A stretch of 6,330 nt of DNA from Flavobacteriales bacterium (GTDB lineage: Bacteria > Bacteroidota > Bacteroidia > Flavobacteriales > UA16). The position numbers and the translations under genes were made by a program. The notes beneath the pieces were generated by a model. That model ran no database searches and was not told the origin of the DNA. It saw only the letters and a list, made by a program, of their open reading frames with translations. This document shows positions 1 to 6,330 of this stretch, piece by piece (the stretch's first letter is position 1; each line of letters opens with the position of its first letter). The stretch is from assembly GCA_002683735.1 (NCBI GenBank), contig NYTZ01000130.1, positions 1-6,330 on the forward strand, in the 5' to 3' direction.

Positions 1-1224
1 TAATCGACCCACCGCCTTAGGTTCAAGGGGCCATTCATCAAGGATCTCGTGAAGATCTTCCATCGTCACCTGTTGTATGCGTTCGACTTCATCCTCGATC
101 GATACCCAGTCGCGGTGAGACAACCACCGGCGGCCAATTCGTGACATTCGACCGCGAGGTAATTCACCGTGCAAAGCGGCAGCAGTGGCCACGCGGGCCC
201 GAACCCGTGACAACGCATCAATAGAAATATTGTTCCGCAATCCCTGAAGTTGAGACCGGAGCCGAGACTCTACTTCTTCCGCACGGTCGGGATCCGAAAC
301 GGCCCAGCATACGAATTCGCCTGATCCGTCTCGCATGTCGTGGCTCGCTGAAGCATGCTCGGCCAAGCCTGGATCCACCAAGTCCCAGTGCAACAGATCG
401 GACTCACTTCCACCAAGGATTTGCATCAACATAGAAGCAGCTTCGTACTTAGGGTGTTTTCGATCCGGCGCTGGCATCATCAAAACAATGTATTGCTGAG
501 CTAAGTTTTCTTTTTCAACTTCGAAAGTCACCTGTTGGTGCGCTGGCGGTTGCCGGACCGGCCGACCAGGGGCACTTGTCCAATGACCAACTTGTGATGT
601 TGCACATTGAACCAACGCTTCAAAATCAACATTACCCGCGGCAGCGAGCATCATGTTGTTGGGACCGTACCGTTCCATGTGATACGACGACATGGATTCA
701 CGGGAAATACCGCCAACGGTGATGTTGGTACCAAGAACACGATGTCCCAGTCCATTTTCCGCGTAATACCGCTCCAACAGCCCTTCGATGAGTACCCAAA
801 ACGGTTCGTCTTCGTACATGGCGATTTCTTCAAGAATCACCTTGCGTTCGTCTTCGAGATCTTGACCACGCAACTCGGGACGAAGAAGGTTGGCAAGGAT
901 GGGAAAACCTTCAAGCAGCCGCTCCGGTCGAGCGTGAATCCAAAACGCAGTTGCTTCAGCGCTGGTCCAAGCGTTGTGATCCAATCCCAAATCGTCGAAC
1001 GCTTTGTCAATGGCTTCTCCGGTCAAATCACCGGAACCCTTGAAGGCCATGTGTTCTAAAAAGTGGCTCACGCCCATCAAATGTGAGGGTTCATCACGGG
1101 CCCCGGTATCCACAAAAAATCCGCAGGCCGCCGAAACTGCTTGGGGGTCAATCTCTGCCGAGATCACGAGCCCATTTTCAAGTGTGTGTTGGCGGTGGAC
1201 CACGCCCTCTAACGGTGCCGACAT
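1..1224 (-). CDS. M16 family zinc metallopeptidase (insulinase/processing-peptidase-like), 3' end cut by window edge
   Basis: The frame is open from an ATG at 1224 to the left edge, giving 408 residues with no stop. Residues 54-58 read HFLEH, the inverted HxxEH zinc motif of M16 peptidases: H54 and H58 would bind zinc and E57 would be the catalytic base. The third ligand is probably E133 in the segment ERKVILEEI (126-134), 74 residues after H58, which is the usual spacing. Other family signatures are TLENGLVI near the N-terminus, the GARDEP loop (41-46) and RYGPNNMMLAAAGNVD (185-200). Single-domain M16B proteins are about 400-430 residues, so only a short C-terminal piece is probably missing. 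There is no signal peptide, so a cytoplasmic peptidase acting on peptides or small unfolded proteins is likely; the substrate is unknown. The start is supported by AGGAG six bases upstream. The gene follows the DUF1552 gene by 17 bases and is probably co-transcribed with it. Family assignment is very secure, biological role is not. Confidence 0.95.
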   Translation of the reverse strand, partial: MSAPLEGVVHRQHTLENGLVISAEIDPQAVSAACGFFVDTGARDEPSHLMGVSHFLEHMAFKGSGDLTGEAIDKAFDDLGLDHNAWTSAEATAFWIHARPERLLEGFPILANLLRPELRGQDLEDERKVILEEIAMYEDEPFWVLIEGLLERYYAENGLGHRVLGTNITVGGISRESMSSYHMERYGPNNMMLAAAGNVDFEALVQCATSQVGHWTSAPGRPVRQPPAHQQVTFEVEKENLAQQYIVLMMPAPDRKHPKYEAASMLMQILGGSESDLLHWDLVDPGLAEHASASHDMRDGSGEFVCWAVSDPDRAEEVESRLRSQLQGLRNNISIDALSRVRARVATAAALHGELPRGRMSRIGRRWLSHRDWVSIEDEVERIQQVTMEDLHEILDEWPLEPKAVGRL

Positions 1225-1230
1225 CTTGGT

Positions 1231-1235
1231 CTCCT
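1231..1235 (-). promoter_or_regulatory. Ribosome binding site of the M16 peptidase gene
   Basis: On the minus strand the bases read AGGAG, six bases before the ATG at 1224. The site lies in the 17-base gap after the DUF1552 stop codon. It fixes the peptidase start and is the clearest Shine-Dalgarno sequence in the window. Confidence 0.7.
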
Positions 1236-1241
1236 GGAGGT

Positions 1242-2591
1242 TTAGATTCCCGGAAGATCAATCGTACCAGTCGAGTCACCGAAGGCATCAACCCCTGCAC
1301 CCATCGTCTGCATCATGGAGACAAAAAGGTTGGCCAGTGGAGTCTTGCCCTGAAGATAGTGATTTTTACCATGCCGCAATCCGGCGGCTTCCCCACCCGC
1401 CAACAATATGGGAAGGTCATCATGGTCATGCCGGTTGCCGTCTCGGATCGCACTGCCAAACAAAATCATGGTGTGATCCAACAATGAGCCTTCACCCTCG
1501 GGAATCTTGCCCAAACGGTCGATAAACCGACTGAATTCCTCGTTCTGGAATCGGTTGATGGTGCGAATGCCTTCGATCATGGAGCCGTCACCTTTGTGGT
1601 GCGACAAATGGTGATGACCTTCTTTCACGCCCAAAAAGGGGAATGATCGATTGGTGCCCTCGTTGGCCCACATCATGGTGGCGATTCGGGTTTGATTGGT
1701 CCGGAACGCCACTGTCATCAAATCCAACATGAGGCGAAGGTGTTCGCGGTAGTTCTCTGGGTGCACCTCGGGTCGATCAAAAGGAAGGTTGGTGGTCGCC
1801 AACTCCGCTTGGTCCAGATACTCCAATTGTCGCTCAACCCCGCGAAGTCCCTCAAAATATTCTTCAAGACGATCGCGATCTCCCAACCCAAGCTTCTTCT
1901 CCAGTTGACGGGCGTCTTCTCGGACAAAATCGAGCACACTCCGGCGGGTTGCAAATCGCTCGGCTTGAGCTCGCTTGGCTTCGGCTGTACGAGCGGCAGC
2001 AAACAGTCGGTCGTACAACGCACGAGGATTCGATTCTTTAGGAGAGGGTCGGTCGGACGCTGACCAAGAGATATTGCCTGAGTACACACACGCGTAACCA
2101 GAATCGCATCCACCCGTTCCCATGCTTCCTTCACAACCAAGTTCGAGCGAATCAAATCTGGTTCGACCCTGAAGGGCTTTGGCCATGACTTGATCGACCG
2201 AAACTCCTGCCTCGATATCCTCGCCAGAAGTTTTTCGGGGGTGGGCGGCAGTCAAAAAGCAAGCGGATGATCGGGCGTGATCCCCGGGTCCATCCCCCAG
2301 CGCTTTGGCGTTGTGGTGATCGAGACCGACCAAGACACTAATGCGGTCCCGTTGTCCTGAAATAGGTTCCAAAAGGGGCGTAAGACCACGATCACCATGA
2401 ACTTGTTGGTCGGGAATCCAATCGGGTGCGTGAACACCATTGGGAATGAACATGAAGGCGGATCGAAGGGGTGTCGCACTGGGAGAGGAGGCGGACCAGG
2501 CAGATTTTCCACCGTAAAAAACTTCCAGCCACGGCAGAGTGACTGCGGTACCAAGGCCGCGAAGGACAGTTCTGCGATCGCAAGACATCAT
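1242..2591 (-). CDS. DUF1552 family protein, Tat-exported
   Basis: This 449-residue protein matches the DUF1552 family over its full length. The N-terminus (MMSCDRRTVLRGLGTAVTLPWLE) is a twin-arginine signal with RR at residues 6-7 followed by a short hydrophobic stretch, so export in folded form is expected. Family landmarks are FIPNGVHAPDWIPD (48-61), GPGDHARSSACFLTA (101-115), SVDQVMAKAL (131-140), the Cys-containing SLELGCEGS region (148-156) with C162 and C168 nearby, NISWS (173-177), GHHHLSHH (325-332) and the C-terminal SAIRDGNRHDHDDLPILLAGG (380-400). A helical, charged middle part (about 200-265) could be a coiled coil. DUF1552 has no established reaction; its His/Asp-rich motifs recall the related DUF1501 family and alkaline-phosphatase-fold proteins, but a hydrolase role is inference. 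The start overlaps the stop of the upstream di-haem gene by four bases (ATGA), implying translational coupling. Two consecutive ATG codons (2591 and 2588) make the exact start ambiguous by one residue. Confidence 0.95.
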   Translation of the reverse strand: MMSCDRRTVLRGLGTAVTLPWLEVFYGGKSAWSASSPSATPLRSAFMFIPNGVHAPDWIPDQQVHGDRGLTPLLEPISGQRDRISVLVGLDHHNAKALGDGPGDHARSSACFLTAAHPRKTSGEDIEAGVSVDQVMAKALQGRTRFDSLELGCEGSMGTGGCDSGYACVYSGNISWSASDRPSPKESNPRALYDRLFAAARTAEAKRAQAERFATRRSVLDFVREDARQLEKKLGLGDRDRLEEYFEGLRGVERQLEYLDQAELATTNLPFDRPEVHPENYREHLRLMLDLMTVAFRTNQTRIATMMWANEGTNRSFPFLGVKEGHHHLSHHKGDGSMIEGIRTINRFQNEEFSRFIDRLGKIPEGEGSLLDHTMILFGSAIRDGNRHDHDDLPILLAGGEAAGLRHGKNHYLQGKTPLANLFVSMMQTMGAGVDAFGDSTGTIDLPGI

Positions 2592-4759
2592 GGATTTGAT
2601 CCTAAGTCAACTCGATCGGCACCTTGCTTTAAAAAAGCGTCCGACATGGCAATTTGTTCGATCATTTGAGAAAGAGTGATGGGATCTCGAGAGAGTTCAT
2701 CCAACAAAGCGTCATCTGATGGACCAGTCCCCCTTTGTGTGGCGTACACCAAGAGATGTTTCGCCAAAGATCGTCGAAACGGTTTAGGGTCTGCAAGAAG
2801 AACATCACGCAAACCGGACGCACCACGAAACTCAGTTCCATCGGGAAGTTCGGCAAGGTCATCAATATCAGATCCAAACTTTGCCCGGCCAACCGCATCA
2901 AACCCTTCCAATGCAAAGCCCAAAGCATCCATGCGGATATGGCAACTTGCACAATCTGGGTTGGCTCGGTGCATCTCCATCTGTTCCCGGAGCGATAAAC
3001 CTTCAACCTGTCCATCAGCGGTCAAACCGTCGACACCTGGAGGAGCGGGGGGCGGGGGGGCATCAAGCAAACTGGTCAACACCCACTTTCCTCGCTTGAC
3101 CGGGCTGGTACGCGTGGGGTTGCTGGTGGCCATCAAGACTGAGGCGTGTCGCAACAAACCGAGTGATTCGTTTGGGGTTCTTACCCGACGATATGTGCCT
3201 GAAGGAACAGACCGAAATCCATAGTGCTCCGCAAGTGCTGAATTCATGAAGGTGTAATTCGCTTTGATCAATTCATCGACGGGCAAATCACGACGCAAAA
3301 TGTGATCCAAAAAATGAATGGTCTCTTGCTGCATCGCTTGACGAAGTTCGATGTTGATGTTTGGAAAACGCTCTGGATCTGGACGGTGTTTGTCTAAAAC
3401 ATCAAGGTGCAACCACTGCAAACCAAAACTTTCGGCAATTGATCGGGACCGGGGGTCTTTCAACATTCGCTTTACAGTTCGCTGCAGGATCTCTTTTTTC
3501 GAAAGGTTTCCGTTCTCAACATCACGAAGGAGGGAATCGTCAGGGAGACCGTTCCAAAGAAAAGAAGCCAACTTGGTCGCCAACTCCTGATCTTCAATTT
3601 GCTTTGGTTTGTCGATTGAACCTTCGGCGATAAGAAGGAATCTGGGACTCATCAATATGCCGACCAAAGCAGACCGTAATCGATCATTCCATGAATCTTC
3701 AGGGAGAGATAATGAAAGAAGACGATCCACATCATCGGGTTGTGTGTTTCCTCGGAACGCCCGCTGGACCAGATCTCGAAGAACTCTCCGGAGCGTGTTG
3801 AGGTTCTGAGTGCTCGGAAGATTGTTCAAAAAATGATCAGGGAGGGGGCGGTCCAATGGGCCAACCAAAACCAGTTCAAGCACCAAAGCGTTGCGGTCGT
3901 TCGGTTTTGGGGCACCCTTGTCAAAAAAATCATTGATAAATGCAGCACCAATTTCAATGGGTCCCGCATTCAATTGGGTGGTGAATTGGATGGTCATCGG
4001 CTCACTCAAAGGCGAGGGGACTGAAAGGGGTCCACTTTGATTTGAACCAGCTCGAAGCACAAATTGCACAGGTTCTGGTCCCGCTTGTTGTCCCGCCACC
4101 TTGGCTTGGACCTCGTAGCGGCCTCGACGTTCCACTTCAAAGTTCGTCTTCACTTCCCCTCGGGTGGATAAATACACGCCGCCCAAACGTCGAACACCAC
4201 GTTCTGTCTGAAGATCAACACCTTGGGCTGATTGGGAAGGAAACCTTCGGGCGGGATCAGGGTCCAGAGCCATGGACGCCACTTGCTCAGAAGCCTCCAT
4301 ATATTTCTCGGTGAGCAAAGGACTCATGCGAAGTAAATTGGCGGTTCGATTGAAGCCTTCACCAATATCGTCGGCGGGGAAAAAGGATTCGGAAGGGAAT
4401 TGGACCGACACCAGTTCATCAACCGCCCGAGTCCATGCGTCTCGAGTCATCCGACGCAGGGGAACATGGGACAACCGTGTGGCGGCGGGGAGCCACGCAC
4501 GGATGGCCGCTTCTGCATCGGCTGAGGCTGACTCTTCCGGTTGGCGGCGATGGTCCCCCGGCGGCATATCACGACGACGAATGCGCTCCAAAATGTGAAT
4601 CCAAGAGGATTCATCAGCAAGTGCGTCATTGCGTTCCACCAATTCGGCAAGATCGAGACCTGCTTCCGCATCTTCATCCGCGTGGCAGCCAATGCAATAC
4701 CGGTCCAAATACGACTCGGGAAGGGGTGGGGTGAAGGCAAGACAGCAAGCGAGAAGCAT
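2588..4759 (-). CDS. Secreted di-haem cytochrome-like protein with DUF1587/1595/1592/1588/1585 domains
   Basis: This 723-residue protein has the multi-domain layout of the planctomycete-type DUF1592 family. In order: an N-terminal cytochrome-c-like part with CIGCH (22-26) and the DMPPG segment (64-68) that often carries the distal Met ligand; a DUF1587-like region (about 98-162, with FFPADDIGEGFNRTANLL); a beta-rich central region (about 195-302) resembling a carbohydrate-binding-type sandwich; a DUF1595-like helical segment (about 320-380); DUF1592 (about 388-515); DUF1588 (about 525-625) with the proline run DAPPPPAPPG and a second haem motif CASCH (603-607); and DUF1585 (about 643-712). 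Length is within the family range. Two CxxCH motifs imply covalent attachment of two haems outside the cytoplasm. The role is unproven; redox work on polymers is a common proposal. The N-terminus before the first haem motif is only 21 residues, with a weak, uncharged hydrophobic stretch. An in-frame TGA lies 11 codons upstream, with no other ATG, GTG or TTG between, so this start is the only standard one. It leads the minus-strand operon. Confidence 0.95.
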   Translation of the reverse strand: MLLACCLAFTPPLPESYLDRYCIGCHADEDAEAGLDLAELVERNDALADESSWIHILERIRRRDMPPGDHRRQPEESASADAEAAIRAWLPAATRLSHVPLRRMTRDAWTRAVDELVSVQFPSESFFPADDIGEGFNRTANLLRMSPLLTEKYMEASEQVASMALDPDPARRFPSQSAQGVDLQTERGVRRLGGVYLSTRGEVKTNFEVERRGRYEVQAKVAGQQAGPEPVQFVLRAGSNQSGPLSVPSPLSEPMTIQFTTQLNAGPIEIGAAFINDFFDKGAPKPNDRNALVLELVLVGPLDRPLPDHFLNNLPSTQNLNTLRRVLRDLVQRAFRGNTQPDDVDRLLSLSLPEDSWNDRLRSALVGILMSPRFLLIAEGSIDKPKQIEDQELATKLASFLWNGLPDDSLLRDVENGNLSKKEILQRTVKRMLKDPRSRSIAESFGLQWLHLDVLDKHRPDPERFPNINIELRQAMQQETIHFLDHILRRDLPVDELIKANYTFMNSALAEHYGFRSVPSGTYRRVRTPNESLGLLRHASVLMATSNPTRTSPVKRGKWVLTSLLDAPPPPAPPGVDGLTADGQVEGLSLREQMEMHRANPDCASCHIRMDALGFALEGFDAVGRAKFGSDIDDLAELPDGTEFRGASGLRDVLLADPKPFRRSLAKHLLVYATQRGTGPSDDALLDELSRDPITLSQMIEQIAMSDAFLKQGADRVDLGSNP
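2600..2603 (-). promoter_or_regulatory. Probable ribosome binding site of the DUF1552 gene
   Basis: On the minus strand AGGA lies eight bases before the ATG at 2591, inside the last codons of the upstream gene. It supports the ATGA-overlap start rather than a downstream one, although re-initiation by ribosomes finishing the upstream gene may matter more. Confidence 0.4.
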
Positions 4760-4836
4760 GACATCATCGTCTTCAATCTTGAGAGAACGTCAAGGTTCGA
4801 CTTCTGGGTCTGCCGCGCAACCTATCATGTTCGCCT
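4760..4836. promoter_or_regulatory. Divergent intergenic region, presumed to hold two opposing promoters
   Basis: These 77 bases separate the starts of the leftward operon and the rightward efflux gene, so both promoters should lie here or just inside the opposing coding regions. On the minus strand TTGACG (4788-4793) resembles a sigma70 -35 box, but the hexamer 17 bases on, ACGATG, is a poor -10 and would sit almost on the start codon. On the plus strand TATCAT (4823-4828) could be a -10, but no -35 of suitable spacing is present. Neither start has a good Shine-Dalgarno sequence. No clear inverted-repeat operator was seen. The promoter role comes from position, not from sequence. Confidence 0.4.
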
Positions 4837-6291
4837 ATGCGTTTTCTCCTCTTTTTTGGATTGCTCGTTTTTGCTGGGTGCAAAGTGACCGCACCACAAG
4901 CGCCGGCCCTTGATCTCCCTGAGATCTGGACCGAAGGGGTGGTTTCAACTTCCAATGGTGTTGAGGGGGAGAACTTGAATGCAAAGGTGCCCCCTTGGTG
5001 GACCCGATGCCAAGACCCCCTGTTGGAGGCTTTGATTCAGGAAGCCATGGCGTCAGGACCCGACCTACACATTGCCGCTGCCAGGGTGAAGGAAGCTGAT
5101 CTTCGGTGGCAAGCCACCAGTGCGGGGTTCGGTCCAAGTTTGGATTTTTCACGATCACTTCGCCGAGAAGATCAGTCGAGCCAATCTTTCAACTTTGGCG
5201 ATGACGCCATTCCTGGATTCCCAACCGATCAAATTTTTAAAGTGCGAACGGTGTCCCGCCACGAAATTCGTGGCCGCTGGGAAGCCGATCTCATCGGACG
5301 AAATGACCTGCGCACCATGAGTGCTCTGGCCAACATCGATTTGGCCCAGGCGGCCTATGAAGATGCCATTCTTCTTTTGAGCACAAGAATTTGTGACACG
5401 CTCGCTGATCTTCGAGAGAGCATGCAACAGTTGGCGATTACAGAATCCACCATTCGTCGAAATGAGCGGAGTTTAAAATTGGTTGAAACCCGCTTTGACG
5501 TTGGTCTTGGCAACGAATTGGAATTGGCCCAAGCGCGTCGAACTCTGGCTGAAGCTAGAGCACAGTTGCCTCAGGCTGAGATTGGTCCAAGAGCAGCGTG
5601 TGATGCTTTGGCCGCCCTGCTGGGAAAGCATCCCGGATCCATGCTCCACCTTTTGGATCCCGAAATGGTGGTGCCCCCGACACCCGAAGGAGAGTTAACC
5701 ATCCAGCCGAAAGATCTCCTCACCCAACGGCCTGATCTTCGACAACTCGCGGCCGAGATACAACAGGCTGCCGCCAATGCGGGGTTGGCTGAGGCAGCCA
5801 CTCAGCCCACTTTTGGTTTAGAGGCCGCGCTCGGGACAGAATCCAATGGTGCAGAAATTTCGCTTTCCCGCACCGCGGCCCTGTGGAATGTGATTTTGAC
5901 CGGGGCCACCCCCTTGTTTGATGGGGGACGCCGAAAATTGGAATCAAAGGCCGCTGGAGCGGTTTATGAAGCTGCGGTCGAACAGCACCGGCAGGGGGTG
6001 CTCAACGCGCTAGCAGAAGTGGAGCGAACCTCACGACAGCTGCAAGCAACGCAGGACACGCTTCAACACCTCGACGAGGCGGTCGCACAGGCGGTCATTG
6101 TCCGAGAACGGTCGGAAACCCGGTTTACCGAAGGTATTTCTGGCCTGGACCCCGTTTTGGACGCGGAACAAGCCTTGGACCCGCTGCAAAGGCAATTGGC
6201 CACCACCCGCACCAACGCCTGGAGACAACTCTCCGCGCTGGTTCGCTCCACCGGAGGTTCGGCGGGTTTTCGTCCTTTTGATTCAGAATGA
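4837..6291 (+). CDS. TolC/NodT-family outer-membrane efflux lipoprotein
   Basis: This 484-residue protein is an outer-membrane factor of the NodT/TolC type, the channel through which a tripartite pump (inner-membrane transporter plus periplasmic adaptor) exports small molecules. It begins with a lipoprotein signal: Arg2, a hydrophobic core, then FAGC with the lipidated cysteine at 15. Two outer-membrane-efflux domains follow. The first (about 52-265) opens with PPWWTRCQDPLLEALIQEA and includes the RWEADLIGR segment (147-155). The second (about 292-475) opens with LLTQRPDLRQLAAEIQQAAANAGLAEA and includes TPLFDGGRRK (358-367). The ETRF motif recurs at 217 and 427, reflecting the internal duplication of the family. 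Length is normal. The start at 4837 gives a well-formed lipobox and is the only in-frame ATG after the upstream stop, although no clear ribosome binding site precedes it. It diverges from the minus-strand operon, so it is probably regulated separately. The exported substrate cannot be told from this gene alone. Confidence 0.95.
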   Translation: MRFLLFFGLLVFAGCKVTAPQAPALDLPEIWTEGVVSTSNGVEGENLNAKVPPWWTRCQDPLLEALIQEAMASGPDLHIAAARVKEADLRWQATSAGFGPSLDFSRSLRREDQSSQSFNFGDDAIPGFPTDQIFKVRTVSRHEIRGRWEADLIGRNDLRTMSALANIDLAQAAYEDAILLLSTRICDTLADLRESMQQLAITESTIRRNERSLKLVETRFDVGLGNELELAQARRTLAEARAQLPQAEIGPRAACDALAALLGKHPGSMLHLLDPEMVVPPTPEGELTIQPKDLLTQRPDLRQLAAEIQQAAANAGLAEAATQPTFGLEAALGTESNGAEISLSRTAALWNVILTGATPLFDGGRRKLESKAAGAVYEAAVEQHRQGVLNALAEVERTSRQLQATQDTLQHLDEAVAQAVIVRERSETRFTEGISGLDPVLDAEQALDPLQRQLATTRTNAWRQLSALVRSTGGSAGFRPFDSE

Positions 6292-6304
6292 ACCAATATT
6301 GGGC

Positions 6305-6330
6305 ATGTCACGGCCGGATTTGCCGTTAGA
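6305..6330 (+). CDS. Possible start of the next gene in the efflux operon, cut by window edge
   Basis: An ATG 13 bases after the efflux-gene stop opens a frame, MSRPDLPL, that stays open to the right edge. The close spacing on the same strand and the usual arrangement of NodT-type genes suggest a periplasmic adaptor or transporter gene here. Only eight codons are visible, no strong Shine-Dalgarno sequence precedes it, and the peptide itself identifies nothing, so this is a positional guess. Confidence 0.25.

Noticed and set aside
607..1059. Plus-strand frame of 150 codons opposite the M16 peptidase gene
   Set aside because: It is antisense to a gene with an intact HxxEH motif and family signatures; its translation has low complexity of function, no recognisable domain and no ribosome binding site.
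1004..1525. Plus-strand frame of 173 codons spanning the M16/DUF1552 junction
   Set aside because: It runs opposite two well-supported genes and their junction; the peptide is rich in Pro, Ser, Trp and Cys as expected of a frame shadow.
3047..3060. Phase-variation switch at the G-rich tract
   Set aside because: The tract is explained by a proline motif conserved in this family, is interrupted by a C, and the protein class is not one known to be phase variable.
2676..3224. Plus-strand frame of 182 codons opposite the DUF1588/DUF1585 part of the di-haem gene
   Set aside because: It is a shadow of a clearly coding minus-strand frame; its Gly/Ala/Ser-rich peptide includes the complement of the proline run and shows no domain.
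4541..4888. Plus-strand frames of 115 and 94 codons crossing the divergent intergenic region
   Set aside because: Both overlap the start of the di-haem gene on one side and the efflux lipoprotein signal on the other; neither has a domain or ribosome binding site, and either would conflict with two confident genes.
6288..6329. ATGA overlap at the end of the efflux gene opening a 13-codon frame
   Set aside because: The overlap looks like translational coupling, but the frame stops at the TAG at 6327 after 13 codons, so the ATG at 6305 is the better candidate for the next gene.
1..6330. CRISPR array, tRNA, rRNA, insertion sequence or attachment site
   Set aside because: No spaced direct repeats, no cloverleaf-like segments, no transposase-like frame and no terminal inverted repeats were seen; nearly all bases are in confident protein-coding genes.

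Overview
The window reads as a stretch of bacterial chromosome that is almost entirely coding and looks planctomycete-like. The main evidence is a pair of tightly coupled genes: a large secreted protein with two CxxCH haem motifs and the DUF1587/DUF1595/DUF1592/DUF1588/DUF1585 architecture, followed by a Tat-exported DUF1552 protein. This pair is typical of Planctomycetes and also occurs in Verrucomicrobia, Acidobacteria and Myxococcota, so the phylum is an inference. Base composition looks moderate in GC by eye and is even across the window, with no sign of a recently acquired island.

Layout. Three genes run leftward on the minus strand as one apparent operon: the di-haem DUF1592-type protein (4759 to 2588), the DUF1552 protein (2591 to 1242, with a 4-base ATGA overlap), and an M16-family zinc peptidase (start 1224, 17-base gap, running off the left edge with 408 codons visible). 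Across a 77-base divergent intergenic region, a NodT/TolC-type outer-membrane efflux lipoprotein runs rightward (4837 to 6291). A possible next start codon at 6305 is cut off by the right edge.

How they may work together. The cytochrome-like protein and the DUF1552 protein are very probably co-translated and both carry export signals, so they likely act together outside the cytoplasm; their biochemical role is not established. The M16 peptidase has an intact HxxEH zinc site and no visible signal peptide, so it probably works in the cytoplasm and may be only a transcriptional passenger. The efflux gene belongs to a separate rightward unit and probably serves as the outer-membrane channel of a tripartite exporter whose other parts would lie to the right.

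No RNA genes, CRISPR arrays, insertion sequences, attachment sites or convincing terminators were seen. Nothing here is clearly a new system. The points most worth a second look are the operonic link of the peptidase to the DUF1592/DUF1552 pair, the extremely short N-terminus of the di-haem protein, and the possible metal-site-like residues in the DUF1552 protein.
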